DNA from: Ramlibacter sp.
GTDB lineage: Bacteria > Pseudomonadota > Gammaproteobacteria > Burkholderiales > Burkholderiaceae_C
Assembly: GCA_012729605.1 (NCBI GenBank)
Contig: JAAYCV010000172.1
Location: 1 to 33,863 of the forward strand
Length of the DNA: 33,863 bases
Reading direction: 5' to 3'
The notes under the pieces were generated by a model. That model made no database searches and was not told where the DNA came from. It was given only the letters and a program-made list of their open reading frames with translations. Each line of letters opens with the position of its first letter. Position 1 is the first letter of the stretch. Made by a program: the position numbers and the translations under genes. This document shows positions 1 through 7,428 of the stretch, piece by piece.

Positions 1-721
1 ACAGGCCCAGGCCGGCTTCGAGGCGCAGCGAGTTGCGCGCGCCCAGGCCGGCGGGCTTGACTTCGGGTTGTGCCAGCAGGGCACGAGCCAGGGCCTCGGT
101 GCGCTCACCTGGCACGGAAATCTCGAAGCCGTCCTCGCCGGTGTAGCCGCTGCGCGTGATGTAGAGTTCGGCACCTTCCCACTGGAAGGCGGCGCCGGTC
201 ATGAACACCAGTTCCTGCACGCCCGGAACCAGGCGCTCCAGCGCGGCCGCGGCCTGCGGACCCTGCAGCGCCAGCAGGCCCTGGTCCGGCATCGGGGTAA
301 TGGTGCAGCGCGTGCCGATGCGCTCCTGCATGTGCTGCAGGTCGCCGGCCTTGCAGGCGCCGTTGACGATCAGGAAGTAGTGCGTGCCGCGGTTGACGAA
401 CATCAGGTCGTCGATGATGCCGCCCTGGTCATTCAGCAGCAGGCCGTAGCGCTGGCGATCCACGCCCAGGCCGATCACGTCCATCGGCATCAGGCTTTCG
501 AGTGCCAGGCCGGCATCGGGGCCGGAAATGCGGATCTGGCCCATGTGGGATACGTCGAACAGGCTGGCGGATTCGCGCGTCTGCTTGTGTTCGGCCAGCA
601 GGCCTTCGTATTGCACGGGCATGGAGTAGCCGGCAAACGGCACCATGCGGGCACCCAGTTCCAGGTGCAGGGCATTCAGGGGAGTCAGCAGCAGATCGCT
701 TTCCGGCGTGGCAGAGGACAT
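1..721 (-). CDS. gcvT: Aminomethyltransferase (glycine cleavage T protein), partial
   Basis: T protein of the cytoplasmic glycine cleavage system: it takes the aminomethyl group from lipoyl-H protein, transfers the methylene to tetrahydrofolate and releases ammonia. Reading leftward from the ATG at 721, the frame stays open to the window edge, giving about 240 N-terminal residues. The start has the family motifs GARMVPFAGYSMPVQY and FDVSHMGQ. The last visible residues, GLGARNSLRLEAGL, match the conserved GARDTLRLEAG segment with Asp-Thr changed to Asn-Ser. The C-terminal third is outside the window. The glycine riboswitch just upstream supports the call independently. gcvH and gcvP would be expected further left but cannot be seen. 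No frameshift was found. Confidence 0.96.
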   Translation of the reverse strand, partial: MSSATPESDLLLTPLNALHLELGARMVPFAGYSMPVQYEGLLAEHKQTRESASLFDVSHMGQIRISGPDAGLALESLMPMDVIGLGVDRQRYGLLLNDQGGIIDDLMFVNRGTHYFLIVNGACKAGDLQHMQERIGTRCTITPMPDQGLLALQGPQAAAALERLVPGVQELVFMTGAAFQWEGAELYITRSGYTGEDGFEISVPGERTEALARALLAQPEVKPAGLGARNSLRLEAGLGL

Positions 722-785
722 GGTGTATCGCTTTCACAAAAGGACAGACAACCCGCAGGGCACTAGCCGCAGCAGGCAGGGCAGG

Positions 786-983
786 CCCCGCTGTCCCTGG
801 TACCTGAGAGATTCATTGCCATGACGGGCAACTTGCTCCTTCGGTGGCAGCACGGGCTGCACTCTCCAGCGGGGCACACTTTCCGGACAGAAAAGTGGCT
901 GTCAGTCCTTGGTGCCTGAGCGTTCTGGCGTGCAATGCACCCTGCGCCTTCGGCGGCCACGCATGACACACGCGACACTCTCC
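786..983 (-). promoter_or_regulatory. Tandem glycine riboswitch (two aptamers)
   Basis: The gcvT leader read on the minus strand contains two glycine aptamers in series. Aptamer 1 (about 983-899) has GGAGAGTG, the CCGAAGG core and the closing CTCAGGCACCAAGGAC. Aptamer 2 (about 874-786) has CTGGAGAGTGC, ACCGAAGGAGCAA and CTCTCAGGTACCAGGGACAG. Its P1 stem pairs CCCCGCTG with CAGCGGGG. A short linker joins them. Such tandem elements usually switch on gcvT expression when glycine is high. I see no terminator with a U tract between aptamer 2 and the start codon, so control of translation or of Rho access is possible (inference). Confidence 0.95.
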
Positions 984-994
984 TGACAAGCGCG

Positions 995-1011
995 ATTATA
1001 GGGACAGTCCC
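995..1011 (-). promoter_or_regulatory. gcvT promoter -10 with adjoining palindrome
   Basis: A perfect TATAAT on the minus strand occupies 1000-995, about 12 bases before the riboswitch. No good -35 is visible at 16-18 bp (AGCACT at 17 bp). The bases just upstream of the -10 form a perfect inverted repeat, GGGAC-T-GTCCC (1011-1001), inside the presumed spacer. This may be an operator, but no known regulator site is recognised. Confidence 0.6.
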
Positions 1012-1121
1012 TGCCAAAGTGCTATCCGGGAATGTGCGGAATCGCAAAACCGGCGCTGGCTGCAGTCTGTTTTGGTCATCCATAGAATAGGGGCATTCCT
1101 TGACTCTTCCGGGCTGCTGCC

Positions 1122-2687
1122 ATGTCTGCCACCGATTCCACCTCTGCACCTCCCGTCCGCCGCATGATCCCCGAAATGGATCTGGCCACTGCTCAGCAGA
1201 TGGTGGAACAGCTGCAGCAGCAGTTGCAGGCACGGCATCCCGGTGCGCCGGTGCAATGCCTGCAGACGCATATTTCCTGGGTGCTGCTGGCTGGCGACAA
1301 GGCCTACAAGCTGCGCAAGCCGCTGAACCTGGGCTTTCTGGACTACAGCACGCGGGCGCTGCGCCGCCACGGCAGCGAGGAAGAGCTGCGCCTGAACCGC
1401 CGCACTGCGCCCGAGCTGTACGAGGCGCTGGTGCCGATTACCGGCACGCCGCAACAACCGGTCTGGGGCGGTGACGGCGAAGCGATCGATTACGCGGTGC
1501 AAATGCGCCGTTTTGAACAGGACGGCCTGCTGGCTGTACTGGCCGCGCGTGGCGAGCTGCAGCCGGAACAACTGGATGCGCTGGCGCTGCAGGTGGCGCA
1601 GATGCATGCCGTGGCCGAGGTCTCCGCGCCGGGGGCGCCGCATGGCGATCCCATGGGCATCTGCCATGCGGCAGCCGACAACTTTGGCACCCTGCGTGGC
1701 CGCCTGCACAGCGCGGACGAGCGCGCCATGCTGCAGCGCCTGCTGCGCTGGACGCGTGCCGAAAGCGCGCGGCTGGCACCGCTGTTCCAGCAGCGCTGGC
1801 AGCAGGGCTGGATCCGCGAGTGCCATGGCGACCTGCATCTGGGCAATCTGGTGTTGCTGCAGGGCAAGCCGGTACCATTTGATGCGATCGAGTTTTCGCC
1901 GGCCTTCCGCTGGGTGGACGTGATGGCCGACCTGGCCTTCCTGGTGATGGACCTGCTGCACCGGGATCGACCCGATCTGGCCTGGCGCGTGCTCAATACC
2001 TGGCTGGAGCAGACCGGCGACTATGCCGGGCTGGAGACGCTGCGCTATTTCCTCGTGTACCGGGCGCTGGTGCGTGCCAAGGTGGCGGCGCTGCAAGGCC
2101 TGCCGGAGGCCACGGCCTACCTGCAACTGGCCGATCGCCTGAGCCAGCCGAGCCAGCCGCGGCTGTGGATCATGCATGGCCTGTCGGGATCGGGCAAGAG
2201 CTACCAGGCGCAGGCGCTGTCGGCGCATACCGGCGCGATCCGCATCCGAGCCGATGTCGAGCGCAAGCGCCTGTTCGGCCTGGCACCGCTGGCCAGCAGC
2301 CATGGCCAGGCGGACATCTATACCGCCGAGGCCTCGGAGCAGACCTATGCCCGACTGGGGCAGCTGGCACAGCAGGTGCTGCAGGCTGGCTACCCGGTGG
2401 TGCTCGATGCCACCTTCATGCAGCAACAGCACCGCGCGCCCATGCAGCAGTTGGCGGCGCGGCTGGGTGTGCCGTTCCAGATCCTGAGCCTGCAGGCCAC
2501 GCCGGAGCTGTTGCGCGAGCGTGTGCAGCAACGTCAGCAGCAGGGGCAGGACGCCTCCGAAGCCGATCTGGCGGTGCTGGAGAGCCAGCTGGCGCATGTC
2601 CAGCCGCTGGCGGCCGAAGAGCTGCCGCAGGCGCTGTTGCTCGATGTGTCGCAGCCGGTGGATTGGCCGCGCCTGCTGGCGGAGTGA
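1122..2687 (+). CDS. Bifunctional aminoglycoside-phosphotransferase-like / P-loop ATPase fusion
   Basis: A 521-residue two-domain protein of unknown physiological role. Residues about 45-330 form a phosphotransferase fold (COG2187-like): HGDLHLGN at 235-242 is the Brenner-type catalytic loop, followed by FDAIEFSP containing the metal-binding acid. Residues about 346-521 form a small P-loop kinase-like domain (COG0645-like) with Walker A GLSGSGKS at 353-360. The fusion is widespread in proteobacteria and is often annotated as an aminoglycoside phosphotransferase, but no substrate is established and resistance should not be assumed. The ATG at 1122 is chosen because it follows a TAGAAT -10-like hexamer at 1083-1088; an ATG at 1164 is possible. 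No strong Shine-Dalgarno is seen. It is divergent from gcvT. Confidence 0.85.
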   Translation: MSATDSTSAPPVRRMIPEMDLATAQQMVEQLQQQLQARHPGAPVQCLQTHISWVLLAGDKAYKLRKPLNLGFLDYSTRALRRHGSEEELRLNRRTAPELYEALVPITGTPQQPVWGGDGEAIDYAVQMRRFEQDGLLAVLAARGELQPEQLDALALQVAQMHAVAEVSAPGAPHGDPMGICHAAADNFGTLRGRLHSADERAMLQRLLRWTRAESARLAPLFQQRWQQGWIRECHGDLHLGNLVLLQGKPVPFDAIEFSPAFRWVDVMADLAFLVMDLLHRDRPDLAWRVLNTWLEQTGDYAGLETLRYFLVYRALVRAKVAALQGLPEATAYLQLADRLSQPSQPRLWIMHGLSGSGKSYQAQALSAHTGAIRIRADVERKRLFGLAPLASSHGQADIYTAEASEQTYARLGQLAQQVLQAGYPVVLDATFMQQQHRAPMQQLAARLGVPFQILSLQATPELLRERVQQRQQQGQDASEADLAVLESQLAHVQPLAAEELPQALLLDVSQPVDWPRLLAE

Positions 2688-2691
2688 GCTT

Positions 2692-2790
2692 GCCGGGAGC
2701 TAACCTGCTTGCAGACTCTTGCATCTGGTAACGGCTCCCGGCGCAATGACGGCAGTAGCATGACCCTAACTGCCTGAAGTCATGGGCAGT
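2692..2790. repeat. Inverted repeats in the leader of the lipoprotein gene
   Basis: GCCGGGAGC (2692-2700) pairs with GCTCCCGGC (2734-2742) across 33 bases. It could be a U-tract-less terminator for the kinase-like fusion gene. A second arm pair, ACTGCC (2769-2774) and GGCAGT (2785-2790), lies just before the ribosome binding site of the next gene and could fold in its 5' leader. Confidence 0.4.
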
Positions 2791-2812
2791 CTTATCAAGC
2801 AAGGAGAACACT

Positions 2813-3037
2813 ATGCGTAACTGGATTGCCATCACTGCTGTTGCTGCAGCTTCCCTGGCCACTGTCGGCTGCTCCACCTGGGACGACATGAACCGCAGCC
2901 AGAAGGCCGCCACCGTGGGTGCCGGCGCGGGTGCCGTGATCGGTGCTACTACCGGCTCCGGCAGCGTTGGCCGTACCGTGGGCGGTGCTGCCATCGGCGG
3001 TGCCGTGGGCTACGGCATTGGTGAAGTCACCAAGTAA
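2813..3037 (+). CDS. Small glycine-zipper lipoprotein (OsmB/YMGG-like)
   Basis: A 74-residue envelope protein. A short hydrophobic signal (about residues 5-19) ends in LATVGC, a plausible though imperfect lipobox with Cys20 as the lipidated residue. The mature part is small: a polar stretch, then repeated GxxxG spacing (GAGAGAVIGATTGSGSVG, GGAAIGGAVGYGIG), typical of the glycine-zipper 2TM family. An outer-membrane or periplasmic structural or stress role is inferred from the family; the function is unknown. AAGGAGA at 2801-2807 is a good ribosome binding site and fixes the start. A strong hairpin follows the stop, so the gene is probably monocistronic. Confidence 0.85.
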   Translation: MRNWIAITAVAAASLATVGCSTWDDMNRSQKAATVGAGAGAVIGATTGSGSVGRTVGGAAIGGAVGYGIGEVTK

Positions 3038-3058
3038 GCGGGATCGATTCCCCTGAAT

Positions 3059-3091
3059 GACAAGGGCACCCTGCGGGGTGCCCTTGTCTTG
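3059..3091. terminator. Hairpin terminator between convergent genes
   Basis: A perfect 13-bp stem, GACAAGGGCACCC (3059-3071) with GGGTGCCCTTGTC (3076-3088), closes a 4-base TGCG loop. It sits between the lipoprotein gene and the convergent membrane-protein gene. The U tract is short in either direction (TTGT on the plus side), so it may serve both genes weakly or as an mRNA-stabilising hairpin. Confidence 0.75.
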
Positions 3092-3102
3092 TCCGCTGCG
3101 GC

Positions 3103-3597
3103 TCAGTGCAGCACGCGCGCGATCCAGCTGTCCGGTACCGCCCACAGCAGCAGCCCGGTCATGGTCAGGTAGCGCAGGAACTTGCCCAGCGCCATCCAGC
3201 CGATGCAGGGCCAGAACGGCAGGCGCAGCCAGCCGGCCACGGCACAGAGCGGATCGCCGATGATCGGCAGCCAGGCCAGCACGCAGGCCTTGGGGCCGAG
3301 CCGCTGCAGCCATTCCAGTGCGCGCAGGTGGGTGCGGTCCTGGCGTGCCTTGTCCACCACCTTGTGCGTGCCCAGGCCGATCCACCAGTTGAGCGCACCG
3401 CCCAAGGTGTTGCCCACGGTGGCGACCAGGATGGTGGGCCAGAACAGCGAGGGATTGAGTTCGATCAGGCCGAACACCGCCGGCTCCGAGCCCATAGGCA
3501 GCAGCGTAGCCGAGATGAAGGCGACCACGAATACCGTGCTCAACCCGTATTGCGGCAGGGACAGCGCGCTCAGCAGCGCGTGAAAGAAGGACTCCAT
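3103..3597 (-). CDS. YqaA-family (VTT/SNARE-associated) inner-membrane protein
   Basis: A 164-residue membrane protein related to YqaA/DedA-type VTT proteins. It has several hydrophobic segments (about 17-35, 48-70, 107-130, 138-158). The central GLGTHKVVDKA, the LQRLGPKACVLAWLPIIGDPLCAVAGWLRLPF segment (a re-entrant region with the family's Gly/Pro residues) and WMALGKFLRY are recognisable. Its transported substrate is unknown; some DedA relatives act in lipid-carrier recycling or membrane potential, which cannot be assigned here. The frame runs up to 3732, but the ATG at 3597 (MESFFHAL) is preferred: the longer form would add a non-hydrophobic, cysteine-containing tail overlapping the dusB promoter and start. 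The upstream Shine-Dalgarno is poor. Confidence 0.8.
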   Translation of the reverse strand: MESFFHALLSALSLPQYGLSTVFVVAFISATLLPMGSEPAVFGLIELNPSLFWPTILVATVGNTLGGALNWWIGLGTHKVVDKARQDRTHLRALEWLQRLGPKACVLAWLPIIGDPLCAVAGWLRLPFWPCIGWMALGKFLRYLTMTGLLLWAVPDSWIARVLH

Positions 3598-3605
3598 TGC
3601 GCGCA

Positions 3606-3611
3606 AGTATA
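3606..3611 (-). promoter_or_regulatory. Candidate -10 for the YqaA-family gene
   Basis: TATACT on the minus strand, 8 bases before the ATG at 3597. No convincing -35 is seen. If it is used, the transcript would start almost at the start codon, i.e. be leaderless. Confidence 0.3.
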
Positions 3612-3624
3612 CGCATACCCAGGC

Positions 3625-3653
3625 TTGTGCATAAAAATTGTGCACGTTAGAAT
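3625..3653 (+). promoter_or_regulatory. Promoter of dusB-fis-purH
   Basis: TTGTGC (3625-3630), a 17-bp spacer and TAGAAT (3648-3653) give a good sigma-70-type promoter about 30 bases before the dusB ATG. The -10 is followed by CG, as in several other candidate promoters of this window. Confidence 0.6.
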
Positions 3654-3682
3654 CGTAAGTTTTTCCGTTGCAGACCCGACCG

Positions 3683-4729
3683 ATGCAGATCGCCCAATTC
3701 ACCTTGCCGAACCAGCTGTTCGTTGCCCCCATGGCGGGGGTGACGGATAGGCCGTTTCGGCAGCTCTGCCGCCGCTTTGGCGCCGGCTATGCGGTGAGTG
3801 AAATGGTGACTTCGCGCAAGGACTTGTGGAAAAGCCTCAAGACCTCGCGCCGGGCCAACCACGAGGGGGAGCCGGGCCCGATCGCGGTGCAGATCGCCGG
3901 TGTCGATCCGCAGGAGATGGCCGATGCGGCACGCTACAACATCGATCGTGGCGCGCAGATCATCGACATCAACATGGGCTGCCCGGCGAAGAAGGTGTGC
4001 AACAAGTGGGCCGGTTCGGCGCTGATGCAGAACCAGCCGTTGGCCATGCAGATCATCGAGGCGGTGGTGCAGGCCTGTGCGCCGCAGCAGGTGCCGGTGA
4101 CGCTGAAAATGCGCACCGGCTGGGCAGCGGACCAGCGCAATGCACCGCAGCTGGCGCGCCAGGCCGAACAGGCCGGCATCGCCATGCTGACCGTGCATGG
4201 CCGCACGCGCGAGCAGGGCTACAAGGGCGCTGCCGAGTACGAGACGATCGCCGAGATCAAGGCCGGGCTGGGTATTCCGGTGGTGGCGAATGGCGATATC
4301 GACAGCCCGGAAAAGGCTGCCGCCGTGCTGGCGCAGACCGGTGCCGACGCACTGATGGTGGGCCGCGCAGCCATGGGTCGCCCCTGGCTGTTCCGCGAGA
4401 TCGCGCACTATCTGGCCACCGGCGAGCCGCTGGCGCCGCCACGCGTGGCCGAGGTACGCGAGGCGCTGCTGCAGCATCTGCAGGACCACCATGCGCTGCA
4501 TGGCGAGTTCTCCGGCGTGCGCAGCGCGCGCAAGCATATCGGCTGGTATCTGGCCGGTCTGCCCGGCGCGGTCGAATTCCGCCAGCAGATCAACCAGGTG
4601 GAAGATGCGCAGCTGCAGTCGGAACTGGTGGATGGCTATTTCCGCACGCTGGAGCAATCGCACGACTACTTGCCTGATATCCAACCCGGGGTTGACCTGA
4701 CTGCCGAAAATTGGCGGCAGGCGGCATAA
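3683..4729 (+). CDS. dusB: tRNA-dihydrouridine synthase B
   Basis: A 348-residue FMN-dependent enzyme that reduces uridine to dihydrouridine in the tRNA D-loop, using NADPH. The N-terminal TIM barrel shows APMAGVTDRPFR (15-26), the catalytic-cysteine motif MGCPAKKVCNK with Cys100, LKMRTGW, TVHGRTREQGYKG, VVANGDI and the FMN-phosphate loop DALMVGRAAMGRPWLF. The C-terminal helical tRNA-binding domain follows. The ATG at 3683 is preferred over an in-frame TTG at 3668 because the protein then begins as family members do (MQIAQFTLPNQLFVAPMAG). It is first in a dusB-fis-purH operon, a classic betaproteobacterial arrangement; in enterics dusB-fis is likewise paired. Confidence 0.96.
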   Translation: MQIAQFTLPNQLFVAPMAGVTDRPFRQLCRRFGAGYAVSEMVTSRKDLWKSLKTSRRANHEGEPGPIAVQIAGVDPQEMADAARYNIDRGAQIIDINMGCPAKKVCNKWAGSALMQNQPLAMQIIEAVVQACAPQQVPVTLKMRTGWAADQRNAPQLARQAEQAGIAMLTVHGRTREQGYKGAAEYETIAEIKAGLGIPVVANGDIDSPEKAAAVLAQTGADALMVGRAAMGRPWLFREIAHYLATGEPLAPPRVAEVREALLQHLQDHHALHGEFSGVRSARKHIGWYLAGLPGAVEFRQQINQVEDAQLQSELVDGYFRTLEQSHDYLPDIQPGVDLTAENWRQAA

Positions 4730-4765
4730 TCTGCATAAAAAATAGACAATCGAGCAAAGGGATTC

Positions 4766-5017
4766 ATGGGACACGACAAATTGGAAGCCTGTGTGCGTGG
4801 CAATCTGCACCAGTACCTGGATGACCTGCAAGGGCAGGAGCCCAACAACATGTACGAGATGCTGCTGCGCACCGTGGAAAAGCCCTTGCTGGAGCTGGTG
4901 ATGGAGCAGACCCGCAACAACCAGAGCAAGGCGGCCCAGTGGCTGGGCCTGAACCGCAACACCCTGCGCAAGAAGCTGGTGGAACACGGCATGCTGGATG
5001 CCGCTCCGCGCGGCTGA
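4766..5017 (+). CDS. fis: Fis-family nucleoid-associated regulator
   Basis: An 83-residue Fis homologue, shorter at the N terminus than enteric Fis (98 residues). The C-terminal helix-turn-helix is intact (NQSKAAQWLGLNRNTLRKKL, about residues 52-71) and is nearly the NtrC-type Fis HTH. The core dimer helices (MYEMLLRTVEKPLLELVMEQT) precede it. It binds AT-rich DNA and bends it, and acts in rRNA transcription and nucleoid organisation in relatives. It begins 36 bases after dusB, with GCAAAGGG as a loose ribosome binding site, and is cotranscribed with dusB and probably purH. Confidence 0.93.
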   Translation: MGHDKLEACVRGNLHQYLDDLQGQEPNNMYEMLLRTVEKPLLELVMEQTRNNQSKAAQWLGLNRNTLRKKLVEHGMLDAAPRG

Positions 5018-5059
5018 GCGCCTTCTTTCAACTGTCATTCACGACAACAAGGAAAACAC

Positions 5060-6649
5060 ATGACTACCCTGACCGCACTGCTGTCCGTCTCGGACAAGAC
5101 CGGTATCGTTGAACTGGCCAAGGAGCTGAATGCCCTGGGCGTAAAGCTGCTGTCCACCGGCGGCACTGCCAAGCTGCTGGCCGACAGCGGCCTGCCGGTG
5201 ACCGAAGTGGCCGACCACACCGGCTTCCCCGAAATGCTGGATGGCCGCGTCAAGACGCTGCACCCCAAGGTGCATGGCGGCCTGCTGGCGCGCCGTGACC
5301 TGCCGGAGCACATGGCCGCGCTGCAGCAGCACGACATCCAGACCATCGACATCCTGTGCGTGAATCTGTACCCGTTCGAGGCCACCGTGGCCAAGGAAGG
5401 CTGCACGCTGGCTGATGCGATCGAGAACATCGACATTGGTGGCCCGGCCATGGTGCGCTCCGCCGCCAAGAACTGGAAGGACGTGGCGGTGCTGACCGAT
5501 GCCAGCCAGTACGCCCAGGTGGTACAGGACCTGAAGGCCGTCGGCAAGGTCAGCCTGGCGACCAAGTTCGCACTGTCGGTGGCGGCATTCAACCGCATCG
5601 CCCAGTACGACGGTGCCATCAGCGACTACCTGTCGTCCATCACCTTTGACGAAGCCAGCGTGGACGCCACGCCCGAGCGCGTGCTGTTCCCGGGCCAGAG
5701 CAACGGCATGTTCGTCAAGCTGCAGGATCTGCGCTACGGCGAGAACAGCCACCAGCAGGCGGCCTGGTACCGCGACCTGTACCCGACTCCCGGCTGCATC
5801 GTCACCGGCGAGCAGCTGCAGGGCAAGGAGCTGAGCTACAACAACATCGCCGATGCCGATGCGGCCTGGGAATGCGTGAAGCAGTTCGATGAGCCGGCCT
5901 GCGTCATCGTCAAGCACGCCAACCCGTGCGGCGTGGCGATTGGTGCCGATCCGGCCGAGGCCTACAGCAAGGCCTTCAAGACCGATCCGACCAGTGCCTT
6001 TGGCGGCATCATCGCGCTGAACCGCACGCTGGACAAGGCCGCAGCCGAGCTGATCGTCAAGCAGTTCGTGGAAGTGCTGATGGCGCCCGACTTCACCGAA
6101 GAAGCGCTGGAAGTGTTCAAGCCCAAGACCAATGTGCGCCTGATGAAGATCGCGCTGCCGGCCGGTACCGCGCGTGTTGCCAACAGCATCGAGGCCAAGC
6201 GCGTCGGTGGCGGCCTGCTGCTACAGACTGCCGATAACCACGAGCTGCAGCGCGAGGACATGAAGATGGTGACCACGCTGCAGCCGACCGAGCAGCAGGT
6301 GCAGGACATGCTGTTTGCCTGGAAAGTGGCGCAGTTCGTCAAGAGCAATGCCATCGTGTTCTGCAAGGACGGCATGACCATGGGCGTTGGCGCTGGCCAG
6401 ATGAGCCGTCTGGATTCGGCCCGCATCGCCTCCATCAAGGCGGAAGCCGCCGGCCTGAGCCTGGAAGGCACGGTCGTGGCCAGCGATGCCTTCTTCCCGT
6501 TCCGCGACGGCCTGGACGTGGTGATCGACCACGGTGCGACCTGCGTGATCCAGCCGGGTGGCTCGATGCGTGACCAGGAAGTGATCGACGCCGCCAACGA
6601 GCGCGGCGTGGCCATGGTGTTCAGCGGCGTGCGCCATTTCCGCCACTGA
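5060..6649 (+). CDS. purH: Bifunctional AICAR transformylase / IMP cyclohydrolase
   Basis: A 529-residue enzyme catalysing the last two steps of purine synthesis: AICAR formylation with 10-formyl-THF, then cyclisation to IMP. The N-terminal MGS-like cyclohydrolase domain shows STGGTAK (32-38) and [10 protein letters not shown] (65-74). The C-terminal transformylase has the catalytic Lys285-His286 in [17 protein letters not shown], and near the end [20 protein letters not shown] and the [13 protein letters not shown] segment. Length is normal for the family. AAGGAA before the ATG serves as ribosome binding site, 42 bases after fis. In many betaproteobacteria ruvC follows purH; here a terminator does. 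Confidence 0.98.
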   Translation: MTTLTALLSVSDKTGIVELAKELNALGVKLLSTGGTAKLLADSGLPVTEVADHTGFPEMLDGRVKTLHPKVHGGLLARRDLPEHMAALQQHDIQTIDILCVNLYPFEATVAKEGCTLADAIENIDIGGPAMVRSAAKNWKDVAVLTDASQYAQVVQDLKAVGKVSLATKFALSVAAFNRIAQYDGAISDYLSSITFDEASVDATPERVLFPGQSNGMFVKLQDLRYGENSHQQAAWYRDLYPTPGCIVTGEQLQGKELSYNNIADADAAWECVKQFDEPACVIVKHANPCGVAIGADPAEAYSKAFKTDPTSAFGGIIALNRTLDKAAAELIVKQFVEVLMAPDFTEEALEVFKPKTNVRLMKIALPAGTARVANSIEAKRVGGGLLLQTADNHELQREDMKMVTTLQPTEQQVQDMLFAWKVAQFVKSNAIVFCKDGMTMGVGAGQMSRLDSARIASIKAEAAGLSLEGTVVASDAFFPFRDGLDVVIDHGATCVIQPGGSMRDQEVIDAANERGVAMVFSGVRHFRH

Positions 6650-6688
6650 ACGGAATCTGCTGGCCGTCTTGTGCGGCCATGACACGGC

Positions 6689-6711
6689 AAGGAGGCTTCG
6701 GCCTCCTTTTT
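6689..6711 (+). terminator. Rho-independent terminator after purH
   Basis: AAGGAGGC-TTCG-GCCTCCTT: an 8-bp stem with a stable TTCG tetraloop running into a T tract that ends at 6711. It closes the dusB-fis-purH operon. Confidence 0.93.
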
Positions 6712-6754
6712 GTGTCTGGATGGAGGCGGCAAGGCCGACGTATTTCACTCCAGA

Positions 6755-6824
6755 TTGACACATATCATGTTTCTTGCAATTGGCAAGGGGATCGGCTTGC
6801 AACAACATGTGTCCTGCGTATGAT
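6755..6824 (+). promoter_or_regulatory. Candidate promoter/operator region of the copper receptor locus
   Basis: TTGCAA (6797-6802), a 16-bp spacer and TATGAT (6819-6824) form a candidate promoter. An earlier TTGACA (6755-6760) lacks a good -10. The region holds inverted repeats: CTTGC-AATTG-GCAAG (6773-6787) and the distant arms GACACAT (6757-6763) and ATGTGTC (6807-6813). They could bind a metal regulator, but no Fur, Zur or CueR consensus is recognised. Confidence 0.35.
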
Positions 6825-7257
6825 CCTGTCCATGCGACAGCAGAGCCGTTCCTTCCTGGTGCGATCCCGACTGGCGTGGCTGCTGGCCATGCTGGCGGTG
6901 CTGTGGCATGCGGGCATGGGCGTGCAAAGCGCCCAGCACCAGACGCGTATGGCGCTGGCCCCCACGCCCGAGGCGATGCTGGAGGTGTGTACTGCCGAAG
7001 GCATGGTCTATGTGGCGCTGCCCGACTGGGCCGCTGCGCAGGGCGATAGCGAAGAAGCGCCAGACCCGACCGTCCTGCAACCTTATTGCGCCCTGTGTGC
7101 GGCAGCTGCCCTGGACACGCTGCCCGTCGCCGATGCCGTCCTGCCAGTGCCTGCGCTGGGGCTGGTCGGCCTATTGCAGGCCAGCCCGCCAGTCTTGCTG
7201 GTCGGCCACCCGTCCTGGGCCTTGCCGCGGGTACGCGCACCCCCGGTTCTTTCCTGA
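6820..7257 (+). CDS. DUF2946 family protein
   Basis: A secreted or membrane-anchored protein of about 145 residues (141 if the ATG at 6832 is used). An arginine-rich N terminus and a hydrophobic segment (LAWLLAMLAVLWHAGMG) look like a signal peptide or anchor. The DUF2946 signature is visible: CTAEG in the first half and the YCALCAAAA cysteine pair in the second. No biochemical function is known. The family often sits beside TonB-dependent metal receptors, especially copper ones, as here, so metal handling at the envelope is a reasonable inference. The start is uncertain: no Shine-Dalgarno is visible, and the best -10 (6819-6824) would favour 6832 with little or no leader. Confidence 0.75.
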   Translation: MILSMRQQSRSFLVRSRLAWLLAMLAVLWHAGMGVQSAQHQTRMALAPTPEAMLEVCTAEGMVYVALPDWAAAQGDSEEAPDPTVLQPYCALCAAAALDTLPVADAVLPVPALGLVGLLQASPPVLLVGHPSWALPRVRAPPVLS

Positions 7258-7428
7258 TCGATTCGCCTCTTCTTCATAGGTAATCCGCCTGACGCCCGGC
7301 CTGCGCGCCTGCGTCTGCCTGACGGCATCTGCCGCGGGCACGGTTTGCCTGGCTTTTGCGCTCTACGCCATGGCGGGTTCTGCCCCGTGATGGGTCGTCG
7401 AGCGTGCGCTTTTTGGAAAGTCATTCTC

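Noticed and set aside
996-2597. Long open frame on the minus strand opposite the kinase-like fusion gene
   Set aside because: Its translation is Gln/His/Arg-rich with no domain motifs, as expected for the antisense of a GC-rich gene; the plus-strand protein has clear catalytic motifs.
1122-2687. Aminoglycoside resistance gene
   Set aside because: The kinase fold is present, but the fusion architecture is a housekeeping family of unknown substrate; resistance is not supported.
3647-5038. 463-codon minus-strand frame over dusB and fis
   Set aside because: Antisense shadow of two well-supported genes; composition is atypical for a real protein and it has no recognisable domain.
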